The notes under the pieces were generated by a model. That model worked only from the letters and a program-made list of their open reading frames with translations. It had not been told where the DNA came from and searched no databases. From NCBI GenBank assembly GCA_016872875.1, contig VGYW01000174.1, positions 1-16,197 of the forward strand: a stretch of 16,197 bases of DNA, in the 5' to 3' direction. Of the stretch, positions 6,367-13,847 are shown in pieces. The translations under genes and the position numbers were made by a program. The DNA comes from Planctomycetota bacterium. Its GTDB lineage: Bacteria > Planctomycetota > PUPC01 > DSUN01. How positions within the stretch are numbered: position 1 is the stretch's first letter; the number at the start of each line of letters is the position of its first letter.

Positions 6367-8592
6367 TCACTCGAGAATATGCTTGAGGACCTCTTCGAGC
6401 CTTTGCATGATGCGCTGGTAGAGATCGGTTCCGGGCGTGGCGGAGTCCCGAGCCCTCTCCAGGATCTCCTTCGCAGTCATCCACATCTTCTTGCGCATGG
6501 GTTCGGCAGCGGCGTTGAGGAGGTTGCTCGCCTGCCGCTCGAGGGAGGCCAGGCCCTTTTTCGCCCGCTCGTTGTTGGCGTCGTACTTCTTGGCCTGTTC
6601 GAACCACTTGCGTGCCTGTGCTGGATCCTTGTGAATAAGGGGGTAACCCTTGTCGGCGGCCTCGGCGGCGAACTCGGGGTATCGGGCCTTGATGGCATCG
6701 AGGGCGCGCTGGGCGCGGACGTGGTAGGCATTCTCGGCGTCGGGCTCAACGCCCACGGCTTCCTGGTAGGCATCCTCGGCCTTGCGGTAGTCCTTCTCCT
6801 CCTCATCGGCCTTCTTGCCCAGGGCCAGGAGGTCTTCGATGCGCTTGACGCGCTCGCGGATGTAGGCGAACTCCTGGAGCTTGTGCTGGTCGGCCAGCTC
6901 TGCGGCCTGGGGGCCGGCGCCGGTCTTGTAAAGCTTGCCGACCTGTTGGCGGACGGTCTCCAGTGCCTCGTCCTTTTCGAGGCGCGCGATGTCGGCCAGG
7001 ATGCGCTGGGCCTCCTTGTGGTAGTAGCCGGGCTTGATGCCCGTAAGGGGGCTGCGGGCGGCGCCGTATTGCTTGTTGTTGAGGGCATCCTTGGCCTGTT
7101 GCACGAGTTGGGCTTCGCCGGCGTAGCGGCGGCAGTCCTCGATCTGCTTGGTGATGGCCGCCTTTTCAGCGTTGGTGGGCGCGTACTGGAGAGCGGCGTC
7201 GAGGTGTGGGATGGCTTCGGCCCACTTGGGCTGGCCCAGCTCCATCTCGCGCCTGGCGAGGCGCATGCGAAGGGCGAAGATTGTGCGGTCGATCTCCGCG
7301 ATGTCCTCCTTGGCCAGCTTCGCGGCGAAGCGCTCGGGCGGGATTTGGAGGAGCCGCGCCCTGATCTCGTTGAGGGAGTCCTCGTTCTCGCCCACCTGCT
7401 TGATCCGCTGGGCCTCGCCGTCGCGGATGGCGAGGGCCACGCTCTCTCTGTCAATCCATTGGCGCTGCTCGCGTGCGAAGGCGATGGCCTTCTCGGACGG
7501 GCAGATGTTTTGCTCGATGCTATCGAGGTAGTGGCGGGCCTCGGTCTTGTTGAGCTCGCGGAAGTTCTCCCCCGCCGCCTGGCGGAGCAGCGTGTACTGC
7601 GTAAGGAGGCGGGCCGGCTCCAGGTCGGAGCGCTTGCCCGCGGCGAGGGTGAACTTGGCGTTGGCTTGCGCGTAGTCGCCCTTCTTGAACTCCTCGATGC
7701 CTGCATCCACGAGCTGCGCCCAAGCGGCGTTGGTGATGCCTTGGACTGGCGGCTGTTTGGAGGCCGGGCGGAGGATGACGGCGGCGAAGGTGATGACGAC
7801 GATGGCGGCGATGGCGACGACGGTGATGAGGAGGCGGACGTTTGGTCGGCGGAGCTCGGCGGGCCGTGCGGCGATGGCGCCGGCGCCGCCGGTGGGGGCG
7901 ATCTCGACCTCGCGGCCCGTGCGCGGGTCGCGGAGGAACCAGCGCCCCTCGCGGACGACGAGTTGCGGCTGGTCGGCGGGGCCGAGCACGGTCTCCTGGC
8001 GCGGCACGTAGGGGGCGGGCATGAAGGTCTGGTCGGCCGGCGTCTCCTCGCCGGTGGGCGACTCTGGGCTACAAACATGCAGAATCTTGTTTTCCGGAAA
8101 GATTTTTCCTCCGCGTTTGGTTGCGGCTTGCCGCGATGGGAAGTCTGTGGGCGCGGGGGGGGCGGGCTCGGTGCCGAGGGGCTCGGGGGTGCCCCTGAGG
8201 TCCATCTGCGCTCCGGGCTGCGGGCCGCCGGGCACGGCCATGCCCGCGGGGCCGGCGGTGACCACGATGTCCTCGGCGGCGCCGGCGCCGTGGCCGTAGG
8301 AGGGGGCCGCGCCCTCGGAGTCGAACCGCAGATCAAATGAGCCGAGGGTCAACACGTCGCCGTGGTGGAGGTCGGCGCGCTCGATTCGGCGGCCGTTCAC
8401 GAGCGTGCCGTGCGAGCTGCCGAGGTCGCGCACGCTCACGTTCGGGCCGTCCACGTAGCACTGGCAGTGGCGTCGGGAGATGGACTTGGACGGGATGCAG
8501 ATGTGGCAAGTGGCGTGGCGCCCGATGAGGGTGGAGCCCTGGCGCAGTGGGAACGAGAGGGTCTGGCCGCCGGTCATGGCCACAAGGCGCAT
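6367..8592 (-). CDS. FHA-domain membrane protein with C-terminal helical repeats
   Basis: The 741-aa product begins with an FHA phosphothreonine-binding domain (about 1-92) that keeps the key residues: GR 24-25, SRRH 39-42, and GSSHGT 58-63 with N66-G67. A Pro/Gly-rich linker follows (about 95-240), then one transmembrane helix (about 252-275), then about 460 residues of charged helices resembling TPR-like repeats and coiled coil (AxxxFxxA and AxxYxxA patterns, for example GDYAQANAKF and YRKAEDAYQEA). The FHA would face the cytoplasm and the helical part the periplasm. Its ATG immediately follows the TAG of the preceding FHA gene, with AGGAG 9 nt upstream, so the two are translationally coupled. 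No Ser/Thr kinase or phosphatase is in the window. Linker residues 161-174 are encoded by an unusually AT-rich patch. Confidence 0.85.
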   Translation of the reverse strand: MRLVAMTGGQTLSFPLRQGSTLIGRHATCHICIPSKSISRRHCQCYVDGPNVSVRDLGSSHGTLVNGRRIERADLHHGDVLTLGSFDLRFDSEGAAPSYGHGAGAAEDIVVTAGPAGMAVPGGPQPGAQMDLRGTPEPLGTEPAPPAPTDFPSRQAATKRGGKIFPENKILHVCSPESPTGEETPADQTFMPAPYVPRQETVLGPADQPQLVVREGRWFLRDPRTGREVEIAPTGGAGAIAARPAELRRPNVRLLITVVAIAAIVVITFAAVILRPASKQPPVQGITNAAWAQLVDAGIEEFKKGDYAQANAKFTLAAGKRSDLEPARLLTQYTLLRQAAGENFRELNKTEARHYLDSIEQNICPSEKAIAFAREQRQWIDRESVALAIRDGEAQRIKQVGENEDSLNEIRARLLQIPPERFAAKLAKEDIAEIDRTIFALRMRLARREMELGQPKWAEAIPHLDAALQYAPTNAEKAAITKQIEDCRRYAGEAQLVQQAKDALNNKQYGAARSPLTGIKPGYYHKEAQRILADIARLEKDEALETVRQQVGKLYKTGAGPQAAELADQHKLQEFAYIRERVKRIEDLLALGKKADEEEKDYRKAEDAYQEAVGVEPDAENAYHVRAQRALDAIKARYPEFAAEAADKGYPLIHKDPAQARKWFEQAKKYDANNERAKKGLASLERQASNLLNAAAEPMRKKMWMTAKEILERARDSATPGTDLYQRIMQRLEEVLKHILE

Positions 8593-9864
8593 CTAGCGTT
8601 TCTCCTGTTCTTCGCGTTCCTTCCTGTCCGCGTCCTCGAGCAGGCGTTCGTAGAAGCGGGTGCAGACGTGGTGCTCCTCCGACTCGTCGTCGGGGAAGAG
8701 GAGCTTGAGCTCGCCCGCCTTGGCGACGGCGTCGCGGAGCTTGCCCTGCTCCACCAGGATGTCAATCTCGCGTGCGAGGCGCTCGTAGCGGTCGTTGAGC
8801 GCCCGGCGGATGGCCTGGGCGGTCTGGGCGGCCCAGGTGGCGTCGTCGAGCTTGTTGAGGGGCTCGAGGAGCCGAGCCGCGTCGTCGAGTTCCTGGGCGA
8901 GGCTCCAACTGTGCTCGGTGACGAGTCCGCGCTGGCGGATGACGTTGCGCGCGCGCTCGAGGACCCTCTGGGCGAAGGCGTTCCGCTCGGCCAGGCCGCG
9001 GTCGAGGAGCGTCTGGGCATACCGCTGCGGCTTGATGCCGCGCACCACCACGCGGATGATCACGCGCCCCACGGGGGGCCCGGAGACCGCGATGTCGGTC
9101 ATCCCTTGTGAGAGCCCGCGGATGGACACGAAGCCCTTGAAGGGGCTGGGGTTCGCTATCGCCACCTTCTGGTCGGTGGGCGTGCCGATCTGCCTCCGGT
9201 CAATGCGGCCGGTGATCCCCCACGAGAAGCGCCTGCGGTCGGGGTCGGGCACGCGCGAGAGGTCCACCGGCGCCACCCCGCCCGCGGCCACCAACACGTC
9301 CACCCGCGGCGGCCCGACCTCCCGCCGGCCCACGGCCAGGAAGGCGCCAAGGCCCAAGGCGACCACCATGGCCATCGTGCCCGCGTAGATGGCGGGCCAG
9401 AGGTTGCGGCGAACCTTCGGCGCCTCGATGGGCACCGTGGCCCCCGCCGCGCCGAAAACGTCATCGAAGGTCAACGGCCGCGCCAGCGCGCCGGCCTGCG
9501 CGGTCGTGGCGGCGACCACCGCCGGGAGGTTCGCCCCCGCGCCCGGCGGCGCCGCCGAGTCGTCCGCCACGGTGAACTTCACCAGGATCTCGCCCAGGCC
9601 GAAGACGTCGCCCGACTGGAGGGGGTGCTTGGAGATCAGCTTGTCGCCCACCCGGGTGCCGTTGTGGCTGCCGAGGTCAACCAGCACGTAGCTCCCGCCG
9701 TCGCCTTCCACGCGGGCGTGGCGCCGCGACACGCTCTTGTGGTCGAGGGGGAGCATGTTGTCCGACGTGCGCCCGATCGTGATCGCCTGGCCGCTGTCGA
9801 ACGAGAACTGCTGCCCTCGCAGGGGCTCGCTCACGACGGCGAAGCATAGCCGGGGTTTTGCCAT
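8593..9864 (-). CDS. FHA-domain membrane protein with secretin-N-like periplasmic segment
   Basis: The 423-aa product has an N-terminal FHA domain (about 5-98) with GR 31-32, SRRH 46-49, GSHNGT 65-70. A flexible linker, a transmembrane helix (about 155-179) and a periplasmic part follow. Residues about 185-275 contain a KVAIANP...GFVSIRGLSQGMTDIAV...RVIIRVVV pattern that recalls the N-terminal domain of CpaC/pilus-type secretins (inference, modest). Residues 285-423 are charged helices ending in a Glu/Lys-rich tail. I chose ATG at 9864 (MAKPRL), with AGGG 8 nt upstream; the frame is open to 9915 and a second ATG is at 9870. It starts 45 bp after the lnt stop and its stop touches the next gene's start, so it is the middle of an lnt-FHA-FHA operon. 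Confidence 0.85.
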   Translation of the reverse strand: MAKPRLCFAVVSEPLRGQQFSFDSGQAITIGRTSDNMLPLDHKSVSRRHARVEGDGGSYVLVDLGSHNGTRVGDKLISKHPLQSGDVFGLGEILVKFTVADDSAAPPGAGANLPAVVAATTAQAGALARPLTFDDVFGAAGATVPIEAPKVRRNLWPAIYAGTMAMVVALGLGAFLAVGRREVGPPRVDVLVAAGGVAPVDLSRVPDPDRRRFSWGITGRIDRRQIGTPTDQKVAIANPSPFKGFVSIRGLSQGMTDIAVSGPPVGRVIIRVVVRGIKPQRYAQTLLDRGLAERNAFAQRVLERARNVIRQRGLVTEHSWSLAQELDDAARLLEPLNKLDDATWAAQTAQAIRRALNDRYERLAREIDILVEQGKLRDAVAKAGELKLLFPDDESEEHHVCTRFYERLLEDADRKEREEQEKR

Positions 9865-9908
9865 GGCCATCGCCCTGACCCATTCTGTCACACGCAACCT
9901 ACGACATT

Positions 9909-11705
9909 CTACCACGCCCTCCCCGGCTTTGCAAGGACTCGCGCGGCGAGGGCGGCGATGAGCGCCAGCGCGCTCAGGAGGAAGCAGGCCCCTGCGAAAA
10001 GGTCGCCGTGGCGGGTGTAGAAGGTGACCTCCTGGCGCAGCGGCACGCGCCCCACGGCCACGCCGGCGACGAGCCTCCTGCGGCCGCGGGCGTCGCGCAC
10101 CACCTCGCGGAAGCGGCCCGCGGGGTCAATGATGGCCGAGATGCCGGAGTTGACGCTGCGGACGATGCCGATTCTGCACTCGACGGCTCGGAAGCCGCAG
10201 ATGGCCAGGTGCTGGTCGAGCTCGTGGCTGCCGCGGAACCAGCCGTCGTTCGAGATGTTGATCAGGAAGTCGGCGCCCGGCCCATCCGGCCGCACGACGT
10301 AGCGGCGCGAGATGTCGGGGAACACGCTCTCGAAGCAGATGAGGACGCCGAAGCGGGCGCCGGCGGCCTCGATGAGGTTCAGGCGGTCGCCCGGCGTGAA
10401 GCCCTTGCCGTAGGGCACCATCTTGCGGACGAACCAGAGGAGCTCGCGCAGCGGGATGTATTCGCCGAAGGGCACGAGATGCGTCTTGTCGTAGCGCTCG
10501 GCGCGGCCTGGCGAGCCGCCTGGCCGGAAGAGGTAGGCGCTGTTGTGTACCACGCTCTCGTATTCCACCAGCGGCTCGCCACGGCGGACCGCCTGGCCCT
10601 CCCTGACGAGGACCCTGCGCAGCGGCTCCTCGCCGGGCGCGCCGGTGGCGTAGCGGGGCATCATGTAGGCGCCATCGTCCGTCGTGATCTCGCCGTCGGT
10701 GATCGCCCGCACCGTGCCGTCCGCCACGGCCTCGATGGTGTGGTCGAAGCCGAACTCGGCGTGCGCGCCGATGAGCATGGGGCAGCCGAGGAGCCGCGTG
10801 AGCTCGCCGATGGCCTCGCGGCTGCGGCGGACCATGGCCCTGATGTCCGGGTGCGGGTGGTCGTGCTGGTTGAGGGGAAGCTGCACCATCGTCTCGGGCC
10901 AGACCACGAGGTCGAGCGCCCGGCCCCCCGCCAGGCCAGCGAGCTGGAGCGTCAGGGCCTGGTGCTCCTGGAAGATGCGCTCGATCGTCTCGCGCGTAAG
11001 CTCGTTCTTCACCTCTTGCGGAACGTTGCCCTGGACGATGCCGATGAGCGGCCCTTCCCGGACCTCGAGCGTGGCCAGGCGCCAGGCCCCGTAGCCGAGC
11101 GCGCCGCCGGCCAGGGCCGCCACGAGGGCGCCGCCGAGGGCCAGCCGGCGACACAGCCCCTCACGCCGCCACCAGGCCAGCGCCGCATCCGCCACGAAGG
11201 CGTTCGCCGCCACCACGATGAAGCTCACTGCGTAGGCGCCGAAGAGGTCGGAAACCTGGATGAGCGCCTTGAACTGGAACTGTGTGTGGCCGATGAAGAG
11301 CCAGGGGAAGCCGGTGAGGAAGAAGCCTCGCAGGTACTCGCAGCCCACCCACACCACGGGCGCCGCCACTGCGAATGGCACGCCGAGGCGCCGCGTCGCC
11401 GCCCGCACCAGCAGCCCGAAGAGCACGAAGTAGGCGCCCACATAGGCCGACAGCGCCACCCCGCCCGGCACGGTGACGTAGAATTGCCACGACAGGCCCA
11501 GGCCCGCGGCCAGGAGGCCCATCAGCCCGCTGCCCAGAAACGCCTCCCAGCGCCCGCCCTCCCGCAGCGCGACGAACCACGGCGCCAGCGCCACCCACGC
11601 CAGCGGGAACAGGCCCGGCACGGGGCAGCTCGCCCGCACCAGCAGCGCGCTGCCCACACAGGCCCCGAGAACCCATAGCTTCCGAGGACCAGGCAACTTC
11701 CGCAT
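9909..11705 (-). CDS. lnt: Apolipoprotein N-acyltransferase
   Basis: The product (598 aa from ATG 11705) adds the third acyl chain to lipoproteins in the inner membrane. About six hydrophobic helices (residues 10-200) precede a nitrilase-type domain, and a C-terminal helix lies at about 570-592. The catalytic triad is visible as Glu271 (VVWPETM), Lys407 (YDKTHLVPFGEY) and Cys457 (LICFES), with the conserved Glu415 and Glu459. It is longer than the roughly 510-aa E. coli enzyme, mainly from an extra segment around residues 318-385 between LIGAHAE and HNSAYLF. A promoter lies about 60 nt upstream. The frame opens earlier (11801), but that lies in the -35 box. GTG at 11714, with AAGGG 4 nt before it, is an alternative start. 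Two lipoproteins in this window are plausible substrates. Confidence 0.93.
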   Translation of the reverse strand: MRKLPGPRKLWVLGACVGSALLVRASCPVPGLFPLAWVALAPWFVALREGGRWEAFLGSGLMGLLAAGLGLSWQFYVTVPGGVALSAYVGAYFVLFGLLVRAATRRLGVPFAVAAPVVWVGCEYLRGFFLTGFPWLFIGHTQFQFKALIQVSDLFGAYAVSFIVVAANAFVADAALAWWRREGLCRRLALGGALVAALAGGALGYGAWRLATLEVREGPLIGIVQGNVPQEVKNELTRETIERIFQEHQALTLQLAGLAGGRALDLVVWPETMVQLPLNQHDHPHPDIRAMVRRSREAIGELTRLLGCPMLIGAHAEFGFDHTIEAVADGTVRAITDGEITTDDGAYMMPRYATGAPGEEPLRRVLVREGQAVRRGEPLVEYESVVHNSAYLFRPGGSPGRAERYDKTHLVPFGEYIPLRELLWFVRKMVPYGKGFTPGDRLNLIEAAGARFGVLICFESVFPDISRRYVVRPDGPGADFLINISNDGWFRGSHELDQHLAICGFRAVECRIGIVRSVNSGISAIIDPAGRFREVVRDARGRRRLVAGVAVGRVPLRQEVTFYTRHGDLFAGACFLLSALALIAALAARVLAKPGRAW

Positions 11706-11772
11706 CGCAGCCACGTTGCCCTTGAAGGAGAAAGCCGCAGGGTCGGGGATTCCATCAGCCCCAGTGCCCCGC

Positions 11773-11801
11773 AGTATAGCCAATTCGCCCGCCGCGATCA
11801 A
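11773..11801 (-). promoter_or_regulatory. Sigma70-type promoter for the lnt-FHA operon
   Basis: On the minus strand, TTGATC (11796-11801) and TATACT (11773-11778) are separated by 17 nt. The predicted transcript starts near 11766, leaving a leader of about 50-60 nt. This placement rules out translation from the upstream in-frame ATG at 11801. Confidence 0.7.
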
Positions 11802-12022
11802 GGTGCCGACGCAATCGGGGACGTAAGGTGTGGGGATTCCGTGAGGTAGAGCGATCTGGAGGTGGGGCCAGATTCGCGCGGCGTTTTGGGGGCGGTCCGA
11901 AGGGGCCTGGGTGCCCCCTCGTGGGGCCGTGAGCTTGAACCCTGTTCAGGAAAGAACTGATGCCCCGGCCCCCTCCCCTCATTGCGGAACCGCTGCCTCT
12001 CCTGGCCGGCAGGCTCGGGCCC

Positions 12023-12051
12023 TTGAAGCGCGCCATGAATGCGGCTAGAAT
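12023..12051 (+). promoter_or_regulatory. Sigma70-type promoter for the CorC-like operon
   Basis: TTGAAG (12023-12028) and TAGAAT (12046-12051) have a 17-nt spacer. The predicted start near 12058 leaves a leader of about 38 nt before the GTG start at 12096. The in-frame ATG at 12039 lies inside the promoter and so is not the start. Confidence 0.7.
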
Positions 12052-12083
12052 CAAGAGGTAGCCCTCACCACCGCTCTGTCCCC

Positions 12084-12089
12084 GAGGAG
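12084..12089 (+). promoter_or_regulatory. Ribosome binding site fixing the GTG start
   Basis: GAGGAG lies 6 nt before GTG at 12096. With the promoter position, it decides the start of the CorC-like gene in favour of GTG over the in-frame ATG at 12039. Confidence 0.8.
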
Positions 12090-12095
12090 TCCTCC

Positions 12096-13343
12096 GTGGC
12101 CCTTCTGCTCATAGCCGTATCGGTAGCCCTGTCGGTGTCCTTCCTCTGCTCGCTGATGGAGGCTGCCTTGTTGAGCCTCACGCCCGGCCAGCTCGCCACG
12201 CTCGGACAACGCCACCCGCGGGCCGCCGGCGTCTGGCAGCGGTTCAAGGACCACATCGAGTCCCCCATCAGTGTGATCCTGATCCTCAACACCGCCGCAC
12301 ACACCATTGGCGCGTTCATTGCCGGCGCGCAGGTCGAATCCCTGTTCGGCAAGGCGTGGCTCATAGGGTTCTCCATCCTCTTCACCTACCTGATGCTCCA
12401 GTTCACCGAGATCCTCCCTAAGACCCTTGGCGTGCGCTTCAACGGCCACGTGGCGCTGCTCGCCGGGCCGCCCCTGTCCACCCTGGTCTTCCTCATGCGG
12501 CCCATCAACTGGTTCATCCACCTCGTGAACCGCCCGTTCGAGCCGCGGCGCCAGGCCGGCCGCCCCACCTCGCCACTCCACGAGATCACCGCCCTGGCAG
12601 GCCTCGCCCGACTCTCCAAGCTGATCGACTCGCACCAGGAGCGCATCATCCATGGCGCCACCCGCCTCTCAAAGACCACCGCGCGGCAGCTCATGGTCCC
12701 CGCCAGCGAAATCACCTTCCTCTCAACCCGCCAGGACATCGGCGAGGCCATCGTGACCATGCACATGGACCCCCACACCCGCTTCCCCCTGCGCGAGGGG
12801 GACGACCCCAACCGCATCCTGGGCTACATCAACTTCAAGGACCTGATCGCCTGGGCGCGGACGAACCCCGCCGACCCCAGCCTGCGCGGCGTCGCGCGCC
12901 CAGTGCGGTTCGTCAGCCCCGACGTCTCCTCCGCCGTCCTCCTCAAGCTCTTCGTGGACGAGCACATCCACATCGCCATCGTCCGCGACGCCGACGGCCG
13001 CACCCTCGGCCTCCTGACGATGGAGGACATCGTGGAAGAGCTGGTGGGCGACATCGAGGACGAGTACGACCGCCTGCCCCACTCCTGCCACACCCTCACC
13101 GCTGGCACCCTGATGGTTGGCGGCGCGTGCCCCGTGGCCGAGGTCGCCAAGGCACTCGGCGTGGACCTCCCCGACCCCCAGGGCACCCTGTGCGCCTGGC
13201 TCGAGCGCCAGCTAGGCCATTGCCCAAAGGCCGGCGACGCCGTCTCCATCGCCGGCCGGCAATTCATGGTCCGACGCATGCGCCGCGGCCGCGTCTTCGA
13301 AGCCCTCGTCACCCAGCCCCGGCAAGAGAAGACAGCGTCGTAA
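12096..13343 (+). CDS. CorC/HlyC-type CNNM-CBS membrane protein
   Basis: The 415-aa product is a DUF21/CNNM-family transporter-like protein, a group linked to magnesium or other cation efflux. The N-terminal membrane domain (about 1-145) contains the usual LCSLMEAALLSL helix and the TEILPKTLGVRF motif (104-115). A CBS pair follows (about 195-320), including the conserved IAIVRDADGRTLGLLTMEDI and EELVGDIEDEYD stretches, then the C-terminal CorC/HlyC domain (about 328-407). All expected parts are present and length is normal. Start is GTG, supported by GAGGAG and the promoter. hicA starts 12 nt after its stop, with AAGGGG overlapping that stop codon, so the genes are probably cotranscribed. Substrate ion is not deducible. 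Confidence 0.92.
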   Translation: MALLLIAVSVALSVSFLCSLMEAALLSLTPGQLATLGQRHPRAAGVWQRFKDHIESPISVILILNTAAHTIGAFIAGAQVESLFGKAWLIGFSILFTYLMLQFTEILPKTLGVRFNGHVALLAGPPLSTLVFLMRPINWFIHLVNRPFEPRRQAGRPTSPLHEITALAGLARLSKLIDSHQERIIHGATRLSKTTARQLMVPASEITFLSTRQDIGEAIVTMHMDPHTRFPLREGDDPNRILGYINFKDLIAWARTNPADPSLRGVARPVRFVSPDVSSAVLLKLFVDEHIHIAIVRDADGRTLGLLTMEDIVEELVGDIEDEYDRLPHSCHTLTAGTLMVGGACPVAEVAKALGVDLPDPQGTLCAWLERQLGHCPKAGDAVSIAGRQFMVRRMRRGRVFEALVTQPRQEKTAS

Positions 13344-13355
13344 GGGGTTCCCCGG

Positions 13356-13613
13356 ATGAACCGCCGCAAGCTGCTCCTCCGACTAAGCCAGGGCCACTTG
13401 AAAAACGCCGCGTTCTCGGACATAATCAGTCTGCCGGAAGGCTTGGGCTTCCGCTTCTCGCTACGGAGCGGAAGCCACCGCATCTACGTTCACCCAGAGG
13501 TGCCGGAGCTGGTGAACCTTCAGAACGTTCGTGGTGAGGCAAAGCCTTACCAGATCCGCCAGCTTCTCCGCCTTGCCGAACTCTACGACCTCCGCCTGGA
13601 GGACCAAGCGTGA
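13356..13613 (+). CDS. hicA: HicA-family mRNA interferase toxin (HicA-like)
   Basis: The 85-aa product matches the small dsRBD-like HicA/YcfA fold: a helix, then GLGFRFSLRSGSHRIYVH, with His41 in the GSH motif as the expected catalytic residue, and a C-terminal helix (PYQIRQLLRLAELYDL). HicA toxins cleave mRNA during translation and are neutralised by HicB. It sits directly upstream of hicB with a 4-nt overlap, the usual toxin-first order. AAGGGG precedes the ATG by about 7 nt. Normal GC and tight coupling to the CorC-like gene mean it lacks an obvious promoter of its own. Confidence 0.75.
   Translation: MNRRKLLLRLSQGHLKNAAFSDIISLPEGLGFRFSLRSGSHRIYVHPEVPELVNLQNVRGEAKPYQIRQLLRLAELYDLRLEDQA
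13598..13602 (+). promoter_or_regulatory. Ribosome binding site for GTG-initiated hicB
   Basis: GGAGG lies 7 nt before GTG at 13610, inside the end of hicA. It supports the GTG start, which overlaps the hicA stop codon as GTGA. Confidence 0.75.
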
Positions 13614-13831
13614 GCGACTACCACATCAACATCTTCTACAGCGAGGAAGACGGCGGCTACATCGCCGATATCCCCGACCTCAACGCATGCTCGGCCTTTG
13701 GCAGCACACCAGACGAGGCCCTGGCCGAGGTCGAGCGGGCCAAGGATGCCTGGCTCACAGCCGCACGCGAGGCAGGCAAGCCCATCCCACGTCCGCGCTA
13801 CCGTCCCCTCATCTACCAGATGTCGCACTAG
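13610..13831 (+). CDS. hicB: HicB-family antitoxin, short form
   Basis: The 73-aa product has the HicB antitoxin signature: a beta-strand start (YHINIFYSEEDGGYIADIPDL), then the ACSAFGSTPDEALAEVERAKDAWLTAA helix and the PIPRPRYRPL tail. It would bind and block HicA. Longer HicB proteins carry a C-terminal helix-turn-helix or ribbon-helix-helix for autoregulation; none is present here, so it probably does not repress its own operon. The start is GTG at 13610 within hicA. A URO-D gene follows after 16 nt. Confidence 0.85.
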   Translation: MSDYHINIFYSEEDGGYIADIPDLNACSAFGSTPDEALAEVERAKDAWLTAAREAGKPIPRPRYRPLIYQMSH

Positions 13832-13847
13832 GCTGCAAGAACACGCG

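Larger units (their letters stand above)
11706..12095. other. Divergent intergenic region between lnt and the CorC-like gene
   Basis: This 390-nt stretch has no convincing gene. It holds two divergent promoters (11773-11801 minus, 12023-12051 plus). The 220 nt between them contain only small hairpins, such as ATCTGG/CCAGAT (11854-11859 / 11868-11873) and TGAAC-CCT-GTTCA near 11937-11949. I recognise no operator or riboswitch. Confidence 0.6.

Noticed and set aside
6280..8340. Long plus-strand open frame (686 codons) opposite the second FHA gene
   Set aside because: The opposite strand encodes a clear FHA domain, membrane helix and helical repeats; the plus-strand product is a Leu/Gly/Val-rich shadow with no motif.
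10008..11678. Long plus-strand open frame opposite lnt
   Set aside because: It is antisense to a gene with an intact Lnt catalytic triad, and its product is a compositionally biased His/Ala/Asp-rich string.
12039..12095. Upstream ATG start for the CorC-like protein
   Set aside because: The ATG lies between the -35 and -10 boxes, and a strong GAGGAG sits 6 nt before an in-frame GTG at 12096.
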